NCBI RefSeq assembly: GCF_900103125.1
Contig: NZ_FNJV01000001.1
Span: 744,001-808,000 of the forward strand
Length of the DNA stretch: 64,000 bases
Direction: 5' to 3'
From: Mucilaginibacter sp. OK268
GTDB lineage: Bacteria; Bacteroidota; Bacteroidia; Sphingobacteriales; Sphingobacteriaceae
The translations under genes and the position numbers were made by a program. The notes beneath the pieces are model-generated. The model did no database searches. It saw only the letters and a program-made list of their open reading frames with translations, and was not told the DNA's origin. Position 1 is the first letter of the stretch, and every line of letters begins with the position of its first letter. Shown here piece after piece: positions 36,829-44,420 of the stretch.

Positions 36829-37317
36829 ATGAAGAAATATCTCCTGATCGCCTTTATGGCATGTTGTAGTGTTCATGTATTTGGCCAAAGTATTACGCTG
36901 AATGATTTGATCAACATCTCTAATCTGGCCAATGACGACGCTCATAGTTACCTGGTGAATGGTAAAGGATTTAAAAATGAATACCTGCAGGAGGTTAATG
37001 GCCACACGGTAGAACACCTGCGCAAGATTGCCGGTAATAAAACCCAGGAAACGGTGATCATTGGTGAAGGCTATAAACTCAGTAACGGAACCTCGTTGCG
37101 TACGGTTACTTACAAATCGCAAACCCCTCAGCATCTGTTCAATTTAATAACACAGGCTAAAAGCGCCGGACTAAAAATGAATATCCAGGGTGCCGATGCT
37201 GCAAATAATATTTACCTTTTTGATAATAGTTTTTATCACATAGCTGTATATGTTAACCGCGACAATACATTCGGATCAATAGAAGTAAAACAGAAGGAAT
37301 TCCTGGGTTTCGATTGA
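36829..37317 (+). CDS. Small exported hypothetical protein
   Basis: A 162-residue protein with a signal peptide (ending VFGQ) and a mixed alpha/beta mature part (ITLNDLINISNLANDDAHSY). No family is recognised. It lies 35 bases after the penicillin acylase and could be co-transcribed, with the isomerase gene 61 bases further on. Confidence 0.65.
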   Translation: MKKYLLIAFMACCSVHVFGQSITLNDLINISNLANDDAHSYLVNGKGFKNEYLQEVNGHTVEHLRKIAGNKTQETVIIGEGYKLSNGTSLRTVTYKSQTPQHLFNLITQAKSAGLKMNIQGADAANNIYLFDNSFYHIAVYVNRDNTFGSIEVKQKEFLGFD

Positions 37318-37378
37318 GTTTTTGCCGGTCAAAATTCAACACAGCTTTATTATATTGCATAACCAATTGATAAAGCCT

Positions 37379-38374
37379 ATGAAAACCATCAGTCGCAAAA
37401 AGTTTCTCACTACGGCCGCGCTGGCAGCAGCCGGTATGCCCCTGGGATTAAATGCCCTCGGAAAAATATCTTCGGTCCCTTTAGCTTTTAAAGATCAACA
37501 TGGTGTCGGTGATCCAGCTGCCGAAAAGATCAAAGTAAGCATCTTTTCAAAACACCTGCACTGGCTTAATTATACCGATATGGCTGCGCTGGCTGCCGAA
37601 ATAGGTTTTGACGGAGTTGATCTTACTGTACGCCCTGATGGTCATGTGTTGCCTGAAAATGTTACTGCCGATCTGCCAAAGGCGGTTGCCGCGGTTGAAA
37701 AAGCCGGGCTGAAAGTGTATTCCATCGTTACGAATATTAAACAACCCGATGAAAAATACGCTGTCGATATTTTAAAAGCGGCTTCGGCATTGGGTATTAA
37801 ATATTACCGCACGGCCTGGTTTAACTATGATAAAGCCCTCACCATACCTGCAAATTTGCAGGCTATCAGTAAACAGCTTGCCGGTCTGGCTGCTTTAAAC
37901 AAACAATATCATATGCACGGTGCTTATCAAAACCACTCGGGCGATTTGTTTGGCGCGTCTGTTTGGGACCTTTGGCTGGCGCTTAAAGATCTTGATCCGG
38001 CATCTATCGGTTGTCAGTACGATATCAGGCATGCCACCACCGAAGGGGCCGATACCTGGGCTACTTCCATACAACCCCTGGTACCTTATATTAAAACTAC
38101 CAACGTCAAGGATTTTTACTGGGAGAAAAAAGCAGGCAAATGGCAGGTAAAAAGCGTGCCGTTGGGCGAGGGTATGGTTGATTTTAAAAAATACTTTGAA
38201 GTAATTAAACAACACAGTATCGGTGGCCCGCTGAGCTTGCATTGCGAATATGAACTGGGTGGTGCCCAGGACGGCGCCAAACAATTAACTATCAGCAAAC
38301 AGCAATTTACCAGAGCTGTACAAAAAGACTTATCCACATTGCGGGAATGGCTAAAAGATAATGCTTTAGGATAA
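37379..38374 (+). CDS. Sugar phosphate isomerase/epimerase-like TIM-barrel protein, exported
   Basis: A 331-residue xylose-isomerase-like TIM barrel (AP endonuclease family 2 fold). The start at 37379 gives the N-terminus MKTISRKKFLTTAALAAAG, a signal of Tat-like form (S-R-K-K-F-L), so the enzyme is probably periplasmic. Metal-site segments HMHGAYQNHSGDLFG, QYDIRHATTEG and SLHCEYEL are present. Such exported members in Bacteroidetes act on sugars or inositols and their substrates are unknown. Confidence 0.85.
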   Translation: MKTISRKKFLTTAALAAAGMPLGLNALGKISSVPLAFKDQHGVGDPAAEKIKVSIFSKHLHWLNYTDMAALAAEIGFDGVDLTVRPDGHVLPENVTADLPKAVAAVEKAGLKVYSIVTNIKQPDEKYAVDILKAASALGIKYYRTAWFNYDKALTIPANLQAISKQLAGLAALNKQYHMHGAYQNHSGDLFGASVWDLWLALKDLDPASIGCQYDIRHATTEGADTWATSIQPLVPYIKTTNVKDFYWEKKAGKWQVKSVPLGEGMVDFKKYFEVIKQHSIGGPLSLHCEYELGGAQDGAKQLTISKQQFTRAVQKDLSTLREWLKDNALG

Positions 38375-38538
38375 ATTGGTAGATAACTAATGAGTTGTCC
38401 TTGTTTTCAATTACTTACCTGTATTGGTGTCGATAAAACAATTTGCATATATAACAAGTTTGTTATTATATTTAGTAAAATAAGGTATGCCCCTTTAACT
38501 CATAAAGCCGCTGCCTTTTATACCAATTAACCTTTAAA

Positions 38539-38547
38539 AAAAGGAGG
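38539..38547 (+). promoter_or_regulatory. Strong Shine-Dalgarno before DoxX
   Basis: An AAAAGGAGG stretch lies about six bases before the ATG at 38553. Strong sites of this type are rare in Bacteroidetes, where most genes of this window lack one. Confidence 0.6.
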
Positions 38548-38552
38548 CTGTC

Positions 38553-38990
38553 ATGAACCTGGTTCATAAAATTGAAAATTGGGGCGATACTCATCACCCT
38601 AAAGCCCTTGATTTGATACGTATTGCCCTTGGTGTATTTTTACTGCTGAAAGGTATAGCCTTTATGGACAATACCGCTTACCTTAAAAGTCTTATTGATA
38701 GTCAGGATGTGGTGGATCTATCGCCTATTGTATTGATGGCGCTGGTTTATTATGTAACGTTTGCACACATGGTTGGCGGTGTGTTGATAGCAGTAGGCAT
38801 ACTTACCCGTTTGGGTTGTATTATACAAATACCTATAGTTTTAGGCGCTGTGTTTTTGACAAGCATTTTCCAGGAACCCATCAACGCCCTGGCATGGCCA
38901 TCCATTGTAGCGTTGATATTGCTGGTGCTTTTCACTATCCTGGGTTCGGGACCTATATCTTTAGATAAGTATTTGAGTGAGAAATCATAA
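38553..38990 (+). CDS. DoxX family membrane protein
   Basis: A 145-residue protein with four predicted membrane helices (near 22-40, 60-82, 90-110 and 112-135) and the DoxX pattern LDLIRIALGVFLLLKGIAF followed by FAHMVGGVLIAVGILTRLG. Family members have been linked to sulfur-compound oxidation or membrane redox balance; the role here is not established. A strong ribosome site suggests high expression. Confidence 0.85.
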   Translation: MNLVHKIENWGDTHHPKALDLIRIALGVFLLLKGIAFMDNTAYLKSLIDSQDVVDLSPIVLMALVYYVTFAHMVGGVLIAVGILTRLGCIIQIPIVLGAVFLTSIFQEPINALAWPSIVALILLVLFTILGSGPISLDKYLSEKS

Positions 38991-39007
38991 TTGACAAACC
39001 TTAACCC

Positions 39008-39124
39008 TTGCGCTCGTCTGTGACGAGTGCTTAATGTGGGTAAGCATTTACAATGCGTATATAAAAAGAGTTGTGGCGATGCAATCGCCGAACCATTTTA
39101 AGCACTCGTCACAGACGAGTGCAA
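39008..39124. repeat. Palindromic repeat family F
   Basis: 26-base inverted arms (39008-39033 with 39099-39124, one mismatch) that contain CTCGTCTGTGACGAGTGC. Inside is a smaller hairpin GGCGATGCAATCGCC. Only one copy in the window. Confidence 0.85.
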
Positions 39125-39185
39125 GAAGCTAAAGAAAAAACCCTGCGAATCCTTTAATCTGATAAATCAAGGTTCAGACAAAAAC

Positions 39186-39455
39186 CTAATACCCCGTCGC
39201 TAACTCGTCTACATAGCACCAAAGCCAATGTTCGCCTGGCTCGGCAGAGATCACTACCGGGTGGCCGGTTTGCTCAAAATGCCTGGTCATGTGTGTATTG
39301 GGCGAACTATCACAGCAAAGTGTAACGCCGCAGGTTTGGCAGGTGCGCAAATGCATCCACGAGGAATGTGTTTTCACGCACTCCTCGCAAATGTAATCCT
39401 GGGGTTGTTTGATATCCTTAACGGCAGCTAAATGCTGGCATGTTTCCTCTTCCAT
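39186..39455 (-). CDS. UBP-type zinc-finger protein
   Basis: An 89-residue protein with a ZnF-UBP fold: Cys and His ligands in CQHLA, ICEECV, CQTCGVTLCCDSS, HMTRHFEQTGHPVV and the final WLWCYVDEL. The ATG at 39455 is chosen so that the finger starts directly. In eukaryotes this fold binds the ubiquitin tail; in bacteria the partner is unknown. The gene lies 13 bases after the receiver-thioredoxin-reductase gene, in one operon with it and the histidine kinase. Confidence 0.88.
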   Translation of the reverse strand: MEEETCQHLAAVKDIKQPQDYICEECVKTHSSWMHLRTCQTCGVTLCCDSSPNTHMTRHFEQTGHPVVISAEPGEHWLWCYVDELATGY

Positions 39456-39468
39456 TATCTTTATTTGA

Positions 39469-41130
39469 TTAAACTTCTGCCAGATATTTATGCACAAAGC
39501 TAATGGCCATAGAACCTTCGCCTACGGCTGATGCTACCCGGTTCATGGCTCCGGCACGTACATCGCCGGCGGCAAATATGCCAGAGCAGCTGGTTTCCAA
39601 TAAAAAGGGGTCGCGTTTAAGCTTCCATATCTTACCAAAGCCTTCGTAGCTGCGCAGCTCGCGCCCGGTCTCAATAAAATCCTTATTGTTTTTGATAATG
39701 TCGAGTTTGATCCAATCGGTATAAGGTTTTGCTCCGATAAAAATATACAGGGCATTGGCCACCTTTTTTTCTGTCTCCTGTGTTTTACAGTTTAACAGGG
39801 TCAATTCCTCCAGGCAATTGGTACCGGCAGCTTCGGCAATCTCGGTATTGGGTACCAAATGAATATTAGGTGTATCTGCGATCTGGGTAATAAGATAGGC
39901 AGACATGGTTGCTACCAGATCATCACGGCGGATAATGATGTATACGTTTTTAGCAAATTTGGACAGGTGCATAGCTGCCTGTCCCGCAGAGTTGCCACCG
40001 CCAATTACATATACTTCTTTACCTGTGCAGGCTGTAGCCTCGGTAGTGGCAGCGCCATAGTAAATACCAGCGCCGGTGTAATTTTCAACACCTTTAACCT
40101 CCAGTTTACGGTAATCAACGCCTGTAGTAATTACTACCGTACGACTGATAATTTCGGGGCCATCATCCAAAATAATGGTTTTGTAGCCATCTTTTTGTTT
40201 GATATCACTTACAGATTGGGGTGATAAAAATTCGGCACCCAAACGCATAGCCTGGCTTATGGCACGTCTGGTCAAATCAGCTCCGCTTAAACCTGCCGGG
40301 AAACCCAGGTAGTTTTCAATACGCGAACTGGTACCTGCCTGGCCACCGGGAGCTTTGCGCTCTATTAATAAGGTTTTTAACCCTTCCGATGCACCGTAAA
40401 CCGCTGCTGCCAGTCCGGCAGGCCCAGCGCCGATGATCACTACGTCATAAACATCGGTCAATTGCTGCGGACTTTTATCCAGTTTTTCGGCAATGGCCCT
40501 TATGGTTGGTTTGGCGATATGGCTGCCATCCTCAAAAACTACCAGGGGCAGATCGTCGGTGGTTAAATTATTTAAGGTTAAAAGACCGGCGGCATCAATG
40601 TTTTTTTCGATATCAAACCAGCGGTAAGGTATCAGGTTACCTGCCAAAAAATCTTTGATCTGGTGCGATTGCGGTGAAAATTGAAACCCTACCAACTTAA
40701 TGCCTACAAATTCGGGTACGTAGTTGTTTTGCCAGTCGTCCAACAGATCGTTGATTACCGGGTACAGCTTTTCTTCGGGTGGATCCCAGGGTTTCATCAG
40801 GTAATAATCGAGCTGCACGTCGTTAATGGCCTTTATCGCGGCCTCGGTATCTGAGTAGGCCGTAAGCAAAACACGTTTGGCATCGGGATATATTTTTTTT
40901 GCCTTCTCTAAAAATTTCACTCCTTCCATCTCGGGCATGCGCTGGTCGCATAGGAACAAAGCGACCACGTCCGAGCTGTTTTTTAGTTCGGTAAGGCTTT
41001 CCAGGGCCTCATTTGCTGATGTGGTGCTCAAAATTTTGTACTCTTTACCATACTGCGACCTCATGTCGCGGCTTATGGACCGCAGTACCTGCGGGTCATC
41101 GTCAATGGAGAATATTATAGGGCGGCTCAT
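39469..41130 (-). CDS. Response-regulator receiver fused to thioredoxin-reductase-like flavoprotein
   Basis: A 553-residue fusion. Residues 1-130 are a receiver (acidic Asp10-12, phosphoacceptor Asp62, Lys113). Residues 140-225 resemble a glutaredoxin/thioredoxin-like linker. From 228 to the end is a thioredoxin-reductase-type FAD/NAD(P) module (GAGPAG 234-239, GGQAG, VIGGGNSAGQAAM, GIFAAGDV). The canonical CxxC of thioredoxin reductase is absent: the segment reads AATTEATAC with a single Cys368. It is likely a phosphorylation-controlled flavoenzyme or sensor, not a plain thioredoxin reductase. It has a partner kinase just upstream. Confidence 0.9.
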   Translation of the reverse strand: MSRPIIFSIDDDPQVLRSISRDMRSQYGKEYKILSTTSANEALESLTELKNSSDVVALFLCDQRMPEMEGVKFLEKAKKIYPDAKRVLLTAYSDTEAAIKAINDVQLDYYLMKPWDPPEEKLYPVINDLLDDWQNNYVPEFVGIKLVGFQFSPQSHQIKDFLAGNLIPYRWFDIEKNIDAAGLLTLNNLTTDDLPLVVFEDGSHIAKPTIRAIAEKLDKSPQQLTDVYDVVIIGAGPAGLAAAVYGASEGLKTLLIERKAPGGQAGTSSRIENYLGFPAGLSGADLTRRAISQAMRLGAEFLSPQSVSDIKQKDGYKTIILDDGPEIISRTVVITTGVDYRKLEVKGVENYTGAGIYYGAATTEATACTGKEVYVIGGGNSAGQAAMHLSKFAKNVYIIIRRDDLVATMSAYLITQIADTPNIHLVPNTEIAEAAGTNCLEELTLLNCKTQETEKKVANALYIFIGAKPYTDWIKLDIIKNNKDFIETGRELRSYEGFGKIWKLKRDPFLLETSCSGIFAAGDVRAGAMNRVASAVGEGSMAISFVHKYLAEV

Positions 41131-41185
41131 AGGGGTGTTTTTCTAAAGGTAAAATTATTAATATTTTAAGATAAGTATCAAGTAG

Positions 41186-41251
41186 TTAGTATCAAGTATC
41201 AAGCTTTTTGAAAGTGTATAAAAACAAAGCTGTCTTGATACTTGATACTAA
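41186..41251. repeat. Perfect inverted repeat between kinase and regulator genes
   Basis: TTAGTATCAAGTATCAAG at 41186-41203 is the exact reverse complement of 41234-41251, with a 30-base loop. The inner TATCAAG units are also tandem. It could be a transcription attenuator, a repeat unit or an operator. Confidence 0.85.
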
Positions 41252-41271
41252 TTACCTGATAATAAAAGAGC

Positions 41272-42672
41272 TTATCCATCAATCAGGAAACAAACGCTGA
41301 ATACAGTTTTGCCCGGTTCTGATTTTACTTTGATGGAGCCACGATGTTGCTTTACAATTCGTTGCACCACTTCAAGCCCCATGCCTGTGCCTTTGCCCAT
41401 GTCTTTGGTTGTAAAGAAAGGATCAAATATCAGGCTTTGTATTTCGTCCGGTATACCGGGGCCATCATCAACTATAAATACCTCCACAAACTCACGGTCG
41501 CGGCGGGTTTTTACAGTTAAGGTCCCCGTACCATTGGCGGCCATGGCATCAATGGCATTATCAATCAGGTTAGTCCATACCTGGTTAAGTTCCCCTATCA
41601 GTGCCTTTACCTCGGGTAGGGTTTCGTCAAAATCTTCAATAACGTTGATATTTCCTTTCCTGATCTTGTAGCCCAGCATGGTAAGGGTGTTGCGTATACC
41701 AATGTGTATGTCGGCATATTGTTTATCCTGCCCGCGATCCATGTGGGTAAAAGTTTTAACAGAACTTACCAGCTCGGCAATGCGCCTGGCAGATTCCTGT
41801 ATATCACTGATCATTTTTTCGGAGATCAGTACATCACTTATCCAGTTCAATATATCCGACAGGTTTTCAGATGCGACAATCGCATTGAATTTTTCAAGAA
41901 TATCTGTGCTGAAATTAAAATCAACAAAACTTTCAGCAATGTCATAACCATTCTCTATCTCATGCTCATCAAACCACTCCATTATTTCATCTTCGCGATG
42001 GGTCCGTTGTTTAAGGCTTAGGCGGGTTGTATTTTGCTGCGAAATTTGCTGAAACAGAAGATCGGTGATGCCGGTAACCTGATCGGGTTCAAGCTTCATG
42101 GTAAAGATAGCCTTCACACTTTCGGGTTCCTGTTCCAGGTGTTTTTTTAATGTGAGCGAATCGCGTACAATGGCCGATGCCGGGTTGTTAAGCTCATGCG
42201 CCAAACCGGCGGAGAGTTTACCCAGGGCCATCATCTTTTCATTTTGCTGCTGCAGGGCCGTAAAATCGCGTACGCGGGTGGTCATGATATTAACCAGCGA
42301 TTGCGTAAGCTCATAATGGTTCCTGATCATATCAGGTATCAGGTCGGTATTAAAACTGCGTATATGCAGTTTACCAACTGCCTGTGCGTATCCTTTGGAT
42401 ATTTTACCTCTTGAAAACGGAAGGTAGCCGCTAATATTACCCGGGCCAACAACCGTAAACTCACGCCTGAAACCGCCTTGCATCATAAAAAAACGCAGGC
42501 TGCCATCAACCGTAATATGAGGGCCGCTCATGGGTTCGCCGGGTTCCATAAAAAGCTCACCATCTTCAAAAATATTATCAACACTATTATCCAGCAGCCA
42601 TTGCAGCTGGTCTTCGGGTACGTTATTAAATGCTTCGAGCGATTTTAACCAGGATACAGTTACCGTTTGCAT
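41272..42672 (-). CDS. Histidine kinase with N-terminal cyclic-nucleotide-binding domain
   Basis: A 466-residue soluble kinase with no membrane segment. A cNMP-binding-type domain is at about 15-125 (DNIFEDGELFMEPGEPMSGP). The HisKA-like helix has the phosphoacceptor His159 in AGLAHELNNP. The ATPase has the N-box NQVWTNLIDNAIDAM, DDGPGIP and GTGMGLEVV. It probably senses a ligand or redox state and phosphorylates the receiver of the downstream fusion protein. The two genes are 141 bases apart, separated by a palindrome, with the zinc-finger gene third. Confidence 0.9.
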   Translation of the reverse strand: MQTVTVSWLKSLEAFNNVPEDQLQWLLDNSVDNIFEDGELFMEPGEPMSGPHITVDGSLRFFMMQGGFRREFTVVGPGNISGYLPFSRGKISKGYAQAVGKLHIRSFNTDLIPDMIRNHYELTQSLVNIMTTRVRDFTALQQQNEKMMALGKLSAGLAHELNNPASAIVRDSLTLKKHLEQEPESVKAIFTMKLEPDQVTGITDLLFQQISQQNTTRLSLKQRTHREDEIMEWFDEHEIENGYDIAESFVDFNFSTDILEKFNAIVASENLSDILNWISDVLISEKMISDIQESARRIAELVSSVKTFTHMDRGQDKQYADIHIGIRNTLTMLGYKIRKGNINVIEDFDETLPEVKALIGELNQVWTNLIDNAIDAMAANGTGTLTVKTRRDREFVEVFIVDDGPGIPDEIQSLIFDPFFTTKDMGKGTGMGLEVVQRIVKQHRGSIKVKSEPGKTVFSVCFLIDG

Positions 42673-43326
42673 GTATTAAAATTAGCTATTATTATTCAAC
42701 AGTTTAATGAGCACAATATTGCGCAGCACTAAACCCAGCAAAATTGCTTTTGCTAAAATACGTATGATTTTTAAATTGGATGACTTAACCCAAACGATTT
42801 ACATTAAGAGGAGAAATCTATTATCAGAGGACGATTTTAAGTATAGAGGGTTTGTGTTTTTATATGTATATTATTGATAATAAGATTATTGTAATTTTAT
42901 TTTTAAACAAATTGCATTCATATTTGTTGCTCCTCAATAAAGTTTAAATTTCTAGAAGATACAAACAACTTCCCGGTGGCAGCCAGAAGCCGCCACCTTG
43001 TTGGGGAGATAAAGCATTTAAGGCCTTACCATCCCTGAGAAAGTTGGTAAGAAAGATCAAACATGAGATTGATCTGGATTTAGTTGATGTTATTGATTTA
43101 ATCAGTAACTGCGCGTTCCGGAGGTGAGATACCGGAACGCTTTCTTATTATTATACGCAAAAGTACCAGCATTGGTTTTCGGTTTTGTCGATCAGATTAA
43201 AGATTCTATCGAATGTGTCCCCTTTGATGATCTATAGAATATTCTTAATATGAGTAGATGCTATAAAATTAAGCTATTTATACATTTTTTGTCTACATTT
43301 ACCCTGTCAATTGTAAATTAGCTTGA
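42673..43326. other. Long intergenic region with element K copy B
   Basis: 654 bases between the kinase and AraC genes. No convincing ORF with an ATG start was found. The left part is AT-rich with a homopurine stretch. At 42975-42997 a hairpin GGTGGC...GCCACC precedes the region 43015-43150 described as element K copy B. The last 170 bases hold AT-rich DNA likely to carry the AraC promoter. Confidence 0.6.
43015..43150 (+). ncRNA. Candidate small RNA / terminator element K, copy B
   Basis: On the forward strand a stem GCGTTCCGG/CCGGAACGC with loop AGGTGAGATA (43114-43142) is followed by a T-rich stretch. The loop includes AGGTGA, part of a perfect anti-16S match. The 60 bases before the stem are similar in content to copy A on the reverse strand at 34262-34345. 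No gene is close enough upstream to need a terminator, which favours a short RNA. A short reading frame also exists but has no ATG. Confidence 0.4.
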
Positions 43327-44199
43327 ATGAAACCGCTTTTGTTAAAAGTTTCTTCGGGACCCGCACATTCATTTAGTGTAAGGCGCGATGTGTTGCCCGA
43401 TATCAATAACCGCTGGCATTGCCATCCGGAACTTGAACTTATTTACTTTAAAAAAGGTGGCGGTACCCAGTTTATCGGCGATAGTATTAAACAGTTTAAA
43501 GCTGGTGATATGACGTTGGTTGGCTCAAACCTGCCGCATTACTGGCGTTTTGATGATGTTTATTTTGATCATAACGGGCACGAAAAAGTAGAGATAATAG
43601 TTGTGCACTTTTGTGAAAACTTTTGGGGCGACCATTTTTTGCAATTGCCCGAAAATAAGCTCATCAAAGTTTTACTGGAACGATCAAAAAGGGGCTTGCA
43701 GGTCAGCGGGAGCACCAAAGAAAAATTAACCTTATTGCTGGAAGATATGCTGGATACCGATGGTGCCGAAAGGATCATCATGCTGCTAAAAGCCCTCAAT
43801 ACCGTAGCTGTGAGCAACCCGGTTAACTATCTTACTTCTATCGGTTTTAAATATGACCATAATGAATCAGAGAACGACAGGCTTAATAATATATATGAAT
43901 ACTCGGTACGCAATTTCAGGAAAAAAATATACCTGGACGAGATAGCCGAAATAGCGGGGGTAAGCTCCAACTCTTTTTGCCGGTATTTTAAATCAAAAAC
44001 CCGTAAAACCTATTCACAGTTTATTATTGAAATAAAGGTGGGTTACGCCTGTAAGCTGTTGATAGAAAACAAAATGAACATCAAGCAATTATGCTACGAT
44101 AGCGGCTTCAATAATTTTTCAACTTTTCATAAACATTTTAAACAGGTAACCGGGAAAAGTCCGCTGATGTATCAAAAGGAGTTTACCAAGAATCCGTAA
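43327..44199 (+). CDS. AraC-family transcriptional regulator
   Basis: A 290-residue regulator with a cupin-like N-terminal domain (NNRWHCHPELELIYFKKGGG, near residue 28) and a C-terminal AraC DNA-binding domain at about 195-285 (CYDSGFNNFSTFHKHFKQVTGKSP). It resembles the regulator at 222 in layout and length, so they are paralogues in the broad sense. It precedes an ABC permease and the fucose genes, but a 200-base gap with TGTAAACC repeats separates it from the permease. Confidence 0.9.
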   Translation: MKPLLLKVSSGPAHSFSVRRDVLPDINNRWHCHPELELIYFKKGGGTQFIGDSIKQFKAGDMTLVGSNLPHYWRFDDVYFDHNGHEKVEIIVVHFCENFWGDHFLQLPENKLIKVLLERSKRGLQVSGSTKEKLTLLLEDMLDTDGAERIIMLLKALNTVAVSNPVNYLTSIGFKYDHNESENDRLNNIYEYSVRNFRKKIYLDEIAEIAGVSSNSFCRYFKSKTRKTYSQFIIEIKVGYACKLLIENKMNIKQLCYDSGFNNFSTFHKHFKQVTGKSPLMYQKEFTKNP

Positions 44200-44220
44200 G
44201 GGGGCAGGAAGAGATACTGA

Positions 44221-44327
44221 GTGGGTTTACATGTAAACCCACTTTATGATGAGTTTTGTTATTTAATTTATTGATTATCAATGATATAAATAAATGTAAA
44301 CCATGAAAAGTGTAAACCATGTAAACC
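44221..44327. promoter_or_regulatory. Cluster of TGTAAACC sites
   Basis: A perfect 22-base palindrome (44221-44242; arm GTGGGTTTACA, other arm TGTAAACCCAC) lies just after the AraC gene. Further TGTAAACC copies are at 44295-44302, 44311-44318 and 44320-44327, and the GTTTACA complement lies in the palindrome. Five sites in about 105 bases upstream of the ABC permease suggest a regulator array, perhaps for the adjacent AraC protein. The palindrome could also end AraC transcription. Confidence 0.5.
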
Positions 44328-44420
44328 CAATTTACACAGGTAATTGCTACTGACTTGATGTAGTGACGGCTTGATAAATAGGCAATTATCCTTATATTTA
44401 GCCTTCAACCTTTTCAAACT

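Noticed and set aside
42948..43127. Open frame reading through element K copy B (PGGSQK...KIKHEIDLDLVDVIDL)
   Set aside because: It begins after a stop without an ATG, and copy A on the other strand has stops in the matching frame, so a coding role is unlikely.
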